A program made the position numbers and the translations under genes. Below the pieces are notes generated by a model. The model did not search any database. It had not been told where the DNA came from and saw only the letters and a program-made list of their open reading frames with translations. This document shows, piece by piece, positions 47,701 through 58,216 of a DNA stretch of 64,000 bases; position 1 is the stretch's first letter; each line of letters begins with the position of its first letter. The DNA is from Aedes albopictus (taxonomy: Eukaryota; Arthropoda; Insecta; Diptera; Culicidae), in the NCBI RefSeq assembly GCF_035046485.1, contig NC_085138.1, forward strand, positions 342,748,263 to 342,812,262. Reading direction: 5' to 3'.

Positions 47701-49153
47701 GCAAACTTGGTAAAGCTATGTCCACAGGCAAAGCCTGTCAACGATGAGCCCTATGCTCCGAAAATCCGTGCCTAGCGGGAAAACGGCAGTCAGGTCAGGT
47801 GTGATGAGCAAAAACTTCTAAATGACTACCTCTCCACCTCGACAGTTTAATCAGCTATGTAAGCAGCCTTGTTGCAGACTACGACCTTCATCACGAAGAG
47901 AAGAACACACGCATTGCGGTCACAAAAGTCAGAAAACATCATTGCGGTCATCGCACGCTTCCGTCGCGCCAGGAAGTAGACCGCTCGCCGTTCGCGAAAC
48001 GGGAGAAATCGCGCCTTGCAGTTCTGGCAACGGGATGCAGGGAGCTCACCAATGTTCCAGATAGTGTCTTGGGTAGGAGGAACGGAGACCCGGGGTCGAC
48101 GACCAACAATCGGTTCGGCGCGGAGTTGATGTTTACGGCCACTACCAGGCGCAGCGAGGTATCATCTGGAGATGTTGGGAGTAGTGGAGCACGACGACAA
48201 ACAGAAGCCTACGGAAGGCACGGGAGATTGGAACCCTGAAAACCAGTGGCAGAGTAGGGAGGCTCCAAATACCAGCATGCGAAGAGGCAAAACCAGTCAA
48301 TCAGCTATGAACAACACCAGTTACAAGGAGTTCAGCCCTCGAGAAACACTCAAGAAGGAAGCAACAAAGTCACAAGCCCTGGATGGTGTACTGGCGGTAG
48401 CCACAACAGCAAAAATCGATCAGGTCCAGAGTGTTACGTAATCCTGTAAATCTGTCAAATAAAGGTCTTCTTGGCACCTCGTAGTGTTCGGGCGTTTGCA
48501 TGGCATATCATCCCGGGTTTTACCCAAAAGCAACGCGACCGTGGGCGCGGATATTCCAAGGCAACATGGAATTGTGAACCCTTTTCCTGGACCCATGCAA
48601 ATCGAGGGCGAGTAAATGCGCTCTTTCCCGAACTAACTACTCATGCTATGCACTTGACTTTGATCAGCGACTATGCCACAACGCACGAAAACAGGCAGTA
48701 TAAGGAATCAAACCACCGATGATGTCCTAGCCTAAGTAATTTAGCCAAACAATCGTATTTCTCTATGTTATTTGTAAGATTTCCCTAGTTTATTTACAAC
48801 TAGAGATAATCTGTTTGAATGTCTCGCTGTGGGACAGCTAGTATAGAGATGATGGACAAGAACTTCTCTAGAGACCATTTGCCAAGACTTCGTTGGCGTC
48901 TGATCGATTTGTCTGACAGGACTCGCTGTCGTTTGCAGAACCATATGAGTTTTGGATTTAGTATTCCCGCTCTGGCAAGTGGTAAGACTTGCGTTATTTA
49001 GTTTGGATTTTGTGCCGTTTAGTATGTCTGCATAAACTAAACAACCAGATCAGTTCAGTCTCTAGAAAACTTCTTAATGGAAGTGAAAGTTTAGAATTTT
49101 TCATGAATCGCCATTACCGATTCATGAAAAATTCAATCCCCACAGTGAAGTTG
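47701..49153 (+). other. Non-coding 3' region of the gypsy element
   Basis: About 1.45 kb between pol and the 3' LTR. Frames of 60-90 aa (47822-48064, 48172-48441, 48471-48722) are polar and show no transmembrane or envelope features. Just before the LTR is a perfect 17 bp stem hairpin (49094-49110 with 49118-49134, 7 nt loop). No strong polypurine tract is seen; GGAAGTGAAAG at 49079-49089 is the best candidate. Confidence 0.6.
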
Positions 49154-50449
49154 TGTTGCGTACTAAGATTCGCTTTGATGAGAAACATTTACTAAAGTGT
49201 ATTTATGGTCATAATTTAATCAGTGTGCAATCAAAAGAGAACTAAAATACCGCTCAGCCCTGTTCCTCGCTTGAAAGGAATTACAAATAAAAAATTTCAT
49301 CACCTCGCTGGCTGCACTGCTACCACCAACGAAGAGTGACGTTTTCATTTCCGCTGACACAACAGCGGCAGAACGAAAACCCGCACTGACGACAACAGCA
49401 ACCGCGCGTGGTGCCACTAGTTTGCGAAAGAAGTGTAGTGAGAGCGGAATCGGGCCAAATCTCCAGACCTGCGGGCCGGGCAAGACGCCAACTAGAAACC
49501 CGGCGGCGGCGACCATCTTTGCGCCCAGGATTCCACACATAAGGCAAGGGTTTCGACGGCCAATCAGCGACTCTTAGCTGCTGGAAGGACGGCGCCAACA
49601 TATTCCAGTACCCGCTGATTAAATCTTCCGACTGCATCCACGTCGCACAACTGGTAGCACACGGCCGGTTCTTCCGCGGTTCTCCACACTTGGATCGCCC
49701 AGCAAAAGCACAGCAACGCATTCGGAACAGGAGGTGGCTCAGCCGGCAGGGAGGTCGGTCGTCCGTCAGATCGGATCAGGCAGGAACACACGAAAGGCCC
49801 CGAAGGGGCCTTTTGTTTTGTGGAACCATTCATAACCACGGCTGAATCCGAATCGACAACGGACATCGCGACCAGCCGAGAGAGAGGATTCACGTTCAGG
49901 ATTGCAGCCATTCTGGTCTGTGTTAGCTGGAGATCCCCGTCATCATCCGCCGCGGCTGCTGCTACACGTCAAGAGGGGGAGCGTTCATCAAGTCGGACGA
50001 TTGGGTCCCGTTATTCCATGCGCTGTCCTTGGATCGCGGCAAGTGGCAACAGCAGCGCCAACCGCCGACGTTTGACCCCAAGGAGACAAGATCGACCAAG
50101 AGGCGAGACGTAGAGGGCATTCGGCCTCTCGTGTAGATAGAGCTTCTCATCAGTCCCGAGGAGGTGGGACCGCGCCCGATCAGAAGTACGACGGCGGCGC
50201 AGTGGTGGGCGTCAAGCGATTGCGGAGGTAGCGGAGCGGTGAGCAATGCACGAAACTTAATCTAAAAGATCTAGGCATGAAGATTTTGTAGCATGAAGGC
50301 ATCGCTCGTAAGGAGCCATAGTAGATAGGGACCCTAGAAGAGAGAGAGGAGGCTTGCCCCACAGGGGACCTGATAAGAAGACCTAAATACACAATGTTTA
50401 CAAGTTGAATTTGGCTCTATTTTGATTTGGTTTGAGGAGAAACCCAATA
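49154..50449 (+). repeat. 3' LTR
   Basis: 1,296 bp, same ends as the 5' LTR. It is followed by AGAGAAACATTTG, in which AGAG repeats the base string preceding the 5' LTR. The long frames in the LTR (97-133 aa on both strands, identical in both copies apart from one residue) reflect its GC-rich composition. Confidence 0.93.
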
Positions 50450-50556
50450 AGAGAAACATTTGAATGGATCGTTATAGAATCTCCGGAAGAATTGCTGGTA
50501 GAATCTCGGCGGAATTCTTGGAGAAACTGCGTGGAAATTAATAAGAATAGTCCTTA
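50450..50556 (-). repeat. Resumption of cryptic AATTCCT-type repeats
   Basis: GAATCTCCGGAAGAATTGCTGG-like words continue the repeat interrupted by the gypsy insertion at 38178. Confidence 0.65.
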
Positions 50557-50678
50557 AGCCCATATCCCTTTCGAGATTATAAAAGACTGATTATCTCAAT
50601 TTTCTCTTATAAACTTAACATCTTCTAGAACAAAACTTCCTTTACTGCGGCTACTTTATCCACCTATGCACTTTTTGG

Positions 50679-51193
50679 GGTCAAATTAGGACCAGCACAA
50701 TTGTGCTGGTCCGTCCCTTAGGCGGTCGATATTCCATAGGAAAATGCCTATTGTTAAGCGTTTTATATTTATAATATTGATAGTAATTTCGAAATGACTA
50801 CAGAGTGTTGGTTTGCAGAAGTTCAGACGTGTAGTTTTAACTCAAGGAACATGACCAGATCAATCAGCTTGTACGTGTATTTCAAAACATAGAAGTGAAT
50901 AAAATCAGTAAAGTCTGATGCGCCTCTGTTCCAATCTAATTCTCGATTTCGATAATATGGAGTAATATAATTTACCCAAGTATTCAAAGTTCTTTGAAAT
51001 ACCCGTACAAGCTGATTTCGAGTTCCTTGAGTTGAAATAGTACGTCTTAATTTTTATACACTGTCACTTTGCAGTTATGTAATAATTACAATTAATATTC
51101 TATACCATTAACGCCTAACAATCGGCAATTTTCTATGGAATATCGACCGCCTTGGGGAGGAATCAGCACAATTGTGCTGGTCGCACTTTGACC
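50679..51193. mobile_element. 515 bp inverted-repeat unit with a 20 bp perfect palindrome
   Basis: The left arm (GGTCAAATTAGG, ACCAGCACAATTGTGCTGGT, GGCGGTCGATATTCCATAG, TTGTTAAGCG) pairs with the right arm (complements ending in GGTCAAAGTGCG). The 20 bp block at 50691-50710 is its own complement; the right arm keeps a 16 bp version (51164-51179). It may be the sub-terminal part of the enclosing element rather than a separate insertion. Boxes like AGGCGTT occur in both arms. Confidence 0.65.
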
Positions 51194-51583
51194 ACCCAGA
51201 AATCTTGTGCGTTTCAACAAAGTATCACTTTTTCTTCGCCGTTTTGCAGAACTACACCTAAACCTTATTTTACGTCCACTATTAGCTTAGCGAAAAAAAA
51301 TCTACCGACAAAATAATGATCAAAATACACATTTTTATATTTTTGTACACTTCTCCTAATCACGAAGATGTTTTAAAAAATATAAAACTGTTGAGTTTGC
51401 TCATTGTCTTAGCGGTAGAATTTTTTGTCGCTCAGCCAAGCATGGACGTAAACAGAGGACGAGGTGTATTGATTTTTACCTCTGCATACCTCAACTAAAC
51501 AAATATTTATAAAAAAAATATGCCAGATAAAACTTTTTCAACTTCTTGGGTGATTAATTACTTTTTGTTTAATTTATTGTGGC

Positions 51584-51985
51584 CAGGGATGGGAACACTC
51601 ACTTGCAAAGAGTTACACTGACTTGCTATTTTCTCAGCTCAGAAGCGTCCAATAAGAAACGATGTATGGACGACTTTTGCCTTGTGGTTTTGCCTAAAAC
51701 TTTGCCGAATAGAGTAGAGGTCGCAGACGAATCCCAAAGTCGTGACAGAGCTGTGAAACCGACTCTCCACAAGGTGAGTGTAATTTACATTCACCTCGTG
51801 GAGAGTTGCCTTCGCCTTCACCTGACGACTTCGGTATACGTGTGCGACCCCTACTCTATTCGGCAAATTTTTAGACAAAATCACCAGGCAAAAGTCGTCC
51901 TTACATCGTTTTTTGATTGCACGCTTCTGAGCTGAGAAAACTGCAAGTGAGTGTAACTCTTTTCAAGTGATTTTTCCCATCCTTG
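51584..51985. mobile_element. 402 bp hAT-type MITE with 8 bp target duplication
   Basis: The ends are CAGGGATGGGAACACTCACT and (reverse-complemented) CAAGGATGGGAAAAATCACT, and the arms pair for about 190 bp to a centre near 51787. ATTGTGGC is duplicated on both sides (51576-51583 and 51986-51993). A CAGGGATGGG-like terminus and an 8 bp duplication are characteristic of hAT elements. No coding capacity; frames in it (118 and 81 aa) are mirror images of the palindrome. Confidence 0.88.
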
Positions 51986-52171
51986 ATTGTGGCGTATTTT
52001 TGAAATAATTCTAATAAAAGTTGAGGCTCAGAAATATACTTAAGTATAAGTAATTACTCGATCATAAGAAATAATTACAACATATATTTTGAGGAAAAAA
52101 CAGTGGAAAAAATGTGTAAAACTAATACAGAAAAACAGCAAAATTGTGCTGGTTAGTCCCGAAAGGGATAT

Positions 52172-52295
52172 AGGGTAATTTTCCAATTGTTGCACGGCTA
52201 AAAACTTGCCTATTGTTGCACACTCCTATGTTATTCTTATGAGGTGTGCAACAATTGGCGAATTTTTAGTCGTGCAACATTTGGAAAATTACCCT
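52172..52295. mobile_element. 124 bp palindromic MITE
   Basis: AGGGTAATTTTCC at the left pairs with GGAAAATTACCCT at the right. TTGCACGGCTAAAAA and TTGTTGCACACTCCTA also have complements, so the unit folds into one hairpin. It lies directly beside the preceding TA-flanked element. Confidence 0.75.
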
Positions 52296-52364
52296 TGCTG
52301 ATGTGGTATGCACACGTGCAACCAGCAAAACCATGCTGAAGGTGGCGGAGAGAGAGAGAGAGAG

Positions 52365-52542
52365 CCCAAGTAACACACTTGTCACCGAAGAGTCACGGCG
52401 GCGCAGGTTTTTGTTTCGCAGAAGTCACTGTGACTTAGTTATAGCAAGTAAGTGTTAATTTGTTAGAAGTAAGTCACAGTGACTTCTGCGAAACAAAAAC
52501 CTGCGCCGCCGTGACTCTTCGGTGACAAGTGTGTTACTTGGG
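52365..52542. mobile_element. 178 bp MITE with perfect 72+ bp TIRs inside a GA microsatellite
   Basis: The left arm starting CCCAAGTAACACACTTGTCA is matched base for base by the complement of the right arm for at least 72 bp, leaving a centre of about 30 bp. It splits a (GA)n tract (52347-52364 and 52543-52553), so the target duplication cannot be sized. Perfect arms suggest recent insertion. Confidence 0.85.
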
Positions 52543-53000
52543 AGAGAGAGAGAGAATCTTTCAGTAATTTAAAACGAAATTAGTTTAAAACATTAGCTAG
52601 GGTTGAGCGCTAAAACGGCGTAAATGTGTTAGTTTGCAAAAAAAAAACAAGTTTGACCGTTTTCAAAAGCTACACGATACAGTGGTACAAATTCGTTTAA
52701 ATGCACTTTTGAATGGTAAACTTTACTTTAAAGTCATGTGTGTATTATTTGTTGTATATTTTGATAGACACTCACGCAGTATACCACATATCTGCACAAG
52801 TAACGAAAAATTCTTTTCAATTCGTTTTATTTTTATCAGGGAATAACCATCTAAATTTTGGAGGAAAATTCGATTAAACGCATTATTTTCATTTTTTTCC
52901 ATATTTGTTATTGGGAAATTATTTCACAATTCACTCAAAAAGCAAATTTTCGGTAATACCAATCCGTGTGGTCAATTATGAATTTCGAATAACTCAACGT
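52543..53000. other. Unassigned AT-rich sequence
   Basis: After the GA tract I see no repeat borders; a 70 aa frame (52634-52846) has no recognisable motif. Confidence 0.45.
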
Positions 53001-53008
53001 ACATATAT

Positions 53009-54383
53009 TAGTATGGGACAAACATCAAACTCTCGCTCCAGTTGACTTTTTCGATTCCATTAAGGTCTCATATGAACTGTGCAAAATTTTAGCGTAATCG
53101 GTGAAACTATAATTTAGCGCAAGCGGTTCAAAGTTTTCATAGGATTTACTATGGGAAAAGTTACACTTTCAGATAAAAATTCCCAGAGGTTGCCCCTTGT
53201 CTCCTTAATTCAAATCGATCAACGCTTCTTGTAGAAAAATCATTTATGAAACTTTCCTTCGAAGACCGCAAAACAATTGGATGCTTGTGGAAAAAGTTAT
53301 TGATTTATTACCGATTAGTGATCCGACGAACGGCTTTTTGTTTTGTTTTATTAGCAGCACTGCTGCTGCCGTTGCTGCATGGGGTGGCGGGTGGCATCAC
53401 TAGTAATCCTACATTATAGAGATCTGCGGAGGCGGCCATTGTAAGCCAATCGTGCAGAAAGAACTGTCAAAGTGTGAGCCAAATGAACAGGCTGATCGTT
53501 CGTAAGAAGGCGTCGATTGAACGGTATTGCAATCCGAACTAAATAAATTAAAATTATTTATTTTTAATATCGAGAAATTGTCGGTATATGTAAGTTTAGT
53601 AAAACGATAGAATTTAATTAATTCTGCTTTCAAAAGCTCAAGCTTATGACGAAACTTTTGTTGCTGCACTTCTCGAAAAAACTTCAATTACTGCTTCTTA
53701 CTTCAGTTCTGCCGATATGTTTTGCTTAACACTTCGCAATAAATTTCAGATTTCATCGATTGCTCCGCTATTTTTTTTTCCTAAATTTTGTAAAAAAAAA
53801 ATTTTACCCTAATTAGAAAATGCAAACAAAACAACATGAACCACAACGAACTCACGCACAAAGTTTGAACATCTAGCTTTGCAGCAAGTGTTGGCAGCTG
53901 ATGTAAACAAAACGAACAGCGTTGCCGAATCGACATATGTAACTTCCGCTTATCTCTATGTAGAGGATTTCTAGGCATCACCACCCCCAGAAACAGCAGC
54001 AGCCAAGGCAGCAGCTACAGTGCTGCTAATAAAACAAAACAAAAAGCCGTTCGTCGGAATACTAATCGTTAATAAATCAATAGCTTTTTCCACAAGCATT
54101 CAATTGTTTTGCGGTCTTCGAAGGAAAGTTTCATAAATGATTTTTCTACAAGAAGCGTTGATCGATTTGAATTAAGGAGACCAGGGGCGACCTCTGGGAT
54201 TTTTTGTTTGAAAGTGTAACTTTTCCCATAGTAAATCCTATGTAAACTTTGAACCGCTTGCGCTAAATTATAGTTTCACCGATTGCGCTGAAATTTTGTA
54301 CAGTTCATATGGGACCTAAATGGGATCTAAAAAGTCGACTGGAGCGAGGATTTATTTTTTCCATTCAAGCGTGTCCCATACTA
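53009..54383. mobile_element. 1,375 bp foldback element, about 400 bp TIRs, 8 bp target duplication
   Basis: The ends TAGTATGGGACA and TGTCCCATACTA are exact inverted repeats. Paired blocks include TCGCTCCAGT.GACTTTTT, AATTTAGCGCAAGCGGTTCA, GATTTACTATGGGAAAAGTT, CAACGCTTCTTGTAGAAAAA and ACGAACGGCTTTTTGTTTTG. ACATATAT is duplicated (53001-53008 and 54384-54391). The 550 bp centre (about 53410-53960) contains only short frames (92 aa and 67 aa, -). Architecture resembles the element inside pol. Confidence 0.87.
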
Positions 54384-54432
54384 ACATATATACAGATGGG
54401 TAAATTATTGGTTAAATTGGGAAAAAATCCAC

Positions 54433-54503
54433 AGCTCAGGTGAGATTTGAACTCACGACCCTTATTCGCTAGACAAGTGCTTTATCAACTAAGCTATCGA
54501 GCC
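54433..54503 (-). tRNA. tRNA-Ala(AGC)-like gene or tRNA-derived pseudogene
   Basis: The - strand folds as a tRNA: D stem GCTT/AAGC, anticodon stem CTTGT/ATAAG with loop CTAGCGA (anticodon AGC), T stem GTGAG/CTCAC with loop TTCAAAT. The A box TAGCTTAGTTGA and the B box resemble Pol III promoters, and a TTTTTT terminator follows (54422-54427). The acceptor stem has a mismatch and two G-U pairs and G19 is replaced, so a pseudogene or SINE-related copy is more likely than a working tRNA. Confidence 0.5.
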
Positions 54504-55090
54504 AATTAATGACCCGGCAACTTAGTTGTCATAAGGTTCAATTCTAATCTCATCGATCTATATCATCTTCCCCTAAACCGCAAATATAACGAAAACGATA
54601 TCATTGCTTGAAGGTAAAGGCAACTTAATACCTAGTGTGAGTTTACTGAAATTTTACTTATTGGGCCGAACTATGGGATTGCGTCAAGAGAACTCAAGTT
54701 TGGGTAGCTTGACGATTTTGTGCTGGAATGCCATCAAAGGGTTTGCCCATAAAAGCCTGAAGGTTTCTTAAAATACACTTTAAGGGTTTTCTGTTAAAAC
54801 TGCAGAATTTTTTGATGGAACTTCTGCAGAATTTGCACCACAAGAAACTTACTTCGCACAAGGGTTACCACGAGGAAATCCATGTTTCCATGTTTCAGGA
54901 GAAACTTCTACCGTCCGTCAAATAGTGCATAGTGTGGTGAACTCCAGGTTTAACAATAAGGGATGTTACCACTATTGTCTTTTTCTAATCTTTTTTTTTT
55001 TCAATCGTGTATTCAAAGGAAGAAAATACACTCGAACCTTCTTTAAAATATAATAAATTAGAATGATGGAACTCAATTGTAATATTTAGA
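54504..55090. other. Unassigned sequence
   Basis: No repeat boundaries or coding signals recognised. Confidence 0.45.
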
Positions 55091-55099
55091 GCAGTTGGA

Positions 55100-55870
55100 G
55101 AGCTTATCTAAGGTTTGGGTAGGTTTACGGGAAGGCAGCAACAGAGGAGTAAAGAGTTCAAAGGGGCTCCCCCCCGAAATCCCCCGGTGTTGCGGGAGGT
55201 GTCAGGGACGTTCCTGAGGGTTTTGAGGGGTTTTAGAGGCGTTCCAGGGGTTTCATGAGCGTTCCTAGGTGCTTCGGATGGTTTCAAAAGGTTTCAAAAG
55301 CGTCCTATAAGTGTTCTATGGGTTCAATGGGTTCCAGGAGGTTTCAAGAAGTTGCTAGGGCGTACCAGGAGATTTGAGTTTCGTTCCAGGGTGTTTCATC
55401 CGGTTTCAGGGGGTTTAAAGAAGATTCATGGGCGTTCCGGGGGGTTTCAGAAGCGCTTCTAGGGGGTTTGAGAGGCCCTCATGAGCGTTTCGGATATGTT
55501 CCAGATGTTTTTGGGGCGTTTTTGTTGATTTTAGGAGTATTCCATGGAATTTGAAGGGATTCCAATGGGTTTCAGGGAGATTCAGATGGGTTCCAGTTGA
55601 TTGCAGGGGTGTTTCGAACGTTTCAGAAATATTCCCGAGGGTTTCAGGGGATTTCATCTGTTTTGAGGCACGGAAACGCCTTGGTGCGCCTTGGAACACC
55701 GCTTGACCCCTCTTTGAAAGAATCCTGAAACATGCGGAAACCACTTTCAACATCCCTCTCCTGAAACCCCTTAAGACGCCTTGAAATGCCTGAAACCCTT
55801 TAAAAAAAACTCTGGAACGTCTTGATTTGAAACCCTGAAACGATCAGAAACGCCATGAAACTCCAAGTTT
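55100..55870 (+). repeat. Cryptic GGTTTCAGGGGCGTTCC-type repeats
   Basis: About 700 bp of irregular words such as GGGTTTCAGGGG, GGCGTTCCAGGG and GGTTTCAAGAAG with a spacing near 20-25 bp, degenerating at both ends. The 112 aa frame on the - strand (55415-55753) is a low-complexity by-product. Confidence 0.75.
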
Positions 55871-56929
55871 ATAAATGTGGGTGTGCTTATAGTGTACCCA
55901 GCTGAGAAGCAGACTTTGTCACAGTTAGGAAGTAATGCCAGAATTAAGAAAAAAGACTCTACATAACCAACCAACATAGCCTAAACCGCAATAACCGAAT
56001 GGAACCTAAAATCTCTAAAGAATCACACCCAGTTCAACCCAACCCAATCCATCCCACACATGATCATCGAAAAGTTTCATGAGAAAAAGAGAAAAGGGAG
56101 ATTCGGCTGAACGCCGACACGTTTCGAAACAGGCTGTTCGCCAAGCGAGCCACTAAAACTTATTGCTACGAGCTCGTCCCCCTGAGGGATTCAGCGACTG
56201 CAGGAATTTTCAAGGAAACCACCCATACACATATAGCGCCCGAGATAATGACGACGACGAAGATGATGATGTTGATGACGATGATCATAATCGTGGTGGC
56301 GATCTTCAACCTTGCACTACGTTCATGGGTGTTGTCCCTTTGGCGCTGCAATCTTTTGCTCTGTGAGTTTCCATACTTTCTCTTATGTGGTGAAACTTAA
56401 TTTCTTCCTCGATGCTTTTCTTTCGTAAATGGTGGATAACTTCAACATCAACGATTGCCGAAATTCAACAGAAATGTTGATTTTCTCATTGCTTTTGGAT
56501 TCTGCAGCAAGTTCTCTTACAAAAGGCTTTTTGCCTATTCGTAGTGTGATCTGGCTTAGGTACACTGGAATGGATGACTTCTTCATCCTCAAGTCACAAC
56601 AACATTGAGCCTTTTATCTGTGATCCTTTTCGTGGATTATAATAGTAATAGTAATAGTAATAATTATTACTACAGCTAGTACACTTCAACACTTGAATTG
56701 CCTGTTGTCAACAGAATACATATACTGAGAGTTTGTCGACTAGCAATCGATAGTTCATTCTTCTGAGAATAATTTTCACTTAGACTTCAATCGAAATTCA
56801 ATCCAATTTGGTCGGAAAGCGAATGTTTTGGGGTATCTTTTTCCATACCAAAATGTTCTTTTCTGAAAGAAAACCCCCAGCAATAGTGACAAAACGAATA
56901 TTGATCGCAGCCAAAAACATCATCAAACG
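55871..56929. other. Unassigned sequence with two microsatellites
   Basis: A (GAC/GAT)n-like tract lies at about 56245-56285 and a (TAATAG)n tract at 56640-56668. Small frames around them (60-70 aa on both strands) have no domain. I see no TIR. Confidence 0.45.
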
Positions 56930-57885
56930 TCATCACTATCTCATTCAAAGTGGGTCGCGTAAGGAATCGCCCACGCCGCCATGCCGATCATCACAGCGCG
57001 CACGTTCACGATCGTGAAGTAGCGACTAGCAAGCGCGATCAAGTAGGTAGGTAGGTGGCATTGGCGACAGGAGCGCAGGCAGCTGGAAACCTTTATCGCT
57101 GAGCGACCCTCTACTACCCACGCACACACATTGCCGATCGCGAACGACCCCGTCCCGTCGTCGGCGTCAGTGATGATCGTCACCGGTCGCGATCACCGCC
57201 CGCCGCCGCCACCGACAGGTCGATCGTCATTGTTCATTGAGCGAGAGCGAGAGTCCATCCAAGTTTCGCTCGCTCCTGAGTACATATTCTCGATTCTCTC
57301 TCTCTCTGTCGTCGCGAATGAGTCTCAAACTCGGTCGGAAGAAGTCCGTACGGAGTCGAAGATGATCTTCGCCGCGAGGACGTCTTCCGTCGCTCGCTCG
57401 CTAGCTCGCTGGAAATATGGGAAAAGCAGCATGCGGCAGTGCGGATGTTTATACTGTTTATGCTCACTTTGAGAATCGTTTTAAAAGACGATGCGAAACA
57501 AGTTTTTCGACCGGCGGCGGGCGACACGTTGTCGTCTTGGTCGTCTTCGTCAGAGGGGTGGTTTCTTCGTTTCCCTCTTCTTAGCAGGACGGACTGGGTT
57601 GGGAGAAACCTTCACCTCCTCAAGTGTGGTTCGGTGGTGTCGTCGTTGCTGCCGCCTGCCTGCTCTGCTGAGCCGCCGGCGCAGGTTATTTCTTTTTCGG
57701 TAAAAATGGAAAAATGAAACGGGCTGTCGCGGTGGGATCGTGTGGTATTTTTCCATTAGTCAGGCGAGTTGATGGTTGGAAAAGATGGGGGAAAGGGGTG
57801 GTGGTGGGTGGGGGTAGCTATGGGAGGGATAAGGAGGAAACTGGTGGTCTTCTTGTTCTTACTGTTGATGTTGCGTTGTTGCTGG
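56930..57885 (+). promoter_or_regulatory. GC-rich island, candidate promoter and first exon
   Basis: CpG-rich sequence with CGCTCGCTCGCTAGCTCGCT, (TC)n and (CCG)-like clusters contrasts with the AT-rich surroundings. A strong donor-like TTGCTGGGTAAGTAC (GT at 57886) closes it on the + strand. Initiator-like TCAGTG occurs at 57168 and AAACTCGGTCGGAAG at about 57328, but no single start site is convincing. Overlapping frames on both strands up to 113 aa are probably compositional. It resembles the island at 31.7-33 kb and may be another first exon of an unseen gene. Confidence 0.3.
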
Positions 57886-58160
57886 GTAAGTACTTCGAAT
57901 GCTGGGTTGGCACTTTTCAGTGGGACTAGCGGCACACACGTGTTCGTTTGCTACCATTCGTTCATGGTTGCTCATACAGAATAAAGAGTTTTCTGTTGAA
58001 AGGAGCTTGGGAAACATGTGGTAACTTAGGATAGAATCAATCTATACTTTCATGTCACATTTTCAAGATCATTAAACTGCTCATTTATAATTTGCCAATA
58101 TACAATAACCAAAAATACTATTGACAAATTTTGATACAAAATGTAGGGTATTACGCCACT
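57886..58160. other. Unassigned sequence, intron-like
   Basis: AT-rich sequence after the donor-like site; nothing recognised. Confidence 0.4.
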
Positions 58161-58216
58161 GGGGTCTCCAGTTAGCCTAGTGGTTTGAGGCTATAGATCG
58201 CCAATCCGGAGACGAT
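58161..58216 (+). mobile_element. SINE head fragment
   Basis: GGGGTCTCCAGTTAGCCTAG through CCAATCCGGAGACGA matches the tRNA-related 5' head of the SINE at 28949-29215 (there on the - strand) and stops before the B box. It is joined directly to LINE sequence of opposite orientation. Confidence 0.75.

Larger units (their letters stand above)
38179..50449 (+). mobile_element. Ty3/gypsy-type LTR retrotransposon, full length, interrupted
   Basis: Two LTRs of 1,296 bp flank a PBS, a gag region, a protease/RT/RNase H/integrase pol frame and a 1.45 kb non-coding 3' region. AGAG (or AAGAG) occurs just before the 5' LTR and just after the 3' LTR, fitting a 4-5 bp target duplication. The domain order with integrase last, and the YLDD-type RT, place it in the Ty3/gypsy group. 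No envelope-like frame is visible. The element is 12,271 bp as it stands; a 3,095 bp transposon plus its 8 bp duplication lies within the integrase. The gag is split over two frames and one zinc knuckle is damaged, so the copy is unlikely to be autonomous. Confidence 0.95.
50565..52168. mobile_element. Possible 1.6 kb TA-flanked element containing other elements
   Basis: The ends TCCCTTTCGAGATTA and (reverse-complemented) TCCCTTTCGGGACTA are flanked by TA at 50563-50564 and 52169-52170. The TIR is only about 15-20 bp. It encloses the inverted pair 50679-51193 and a hAT-type MITE (51584-51985). A 60 aa frame at 51316-51498 has no recognisable domain. Confidence 0.5.

Noticed and set aside
47701..49153. 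Envelope gene in the gypsy 3' region
   Set aside because: No frame over 90 aa, no signal peptide or transmembrane segment, no cleavage-like motif.
54433..54503. Functional tRNA-Ala gene
   Set aside because: Kept only as tRNA-like: weak acceptor stem and loss of a conserved D-loop G argue for a pseudogene or SINE-related copy.
55415..55753. 112 aa proline/threonine-rich protein
   Set aside because: It is the translation of the GGTTTCAGG cryptic repeat on the - strand.
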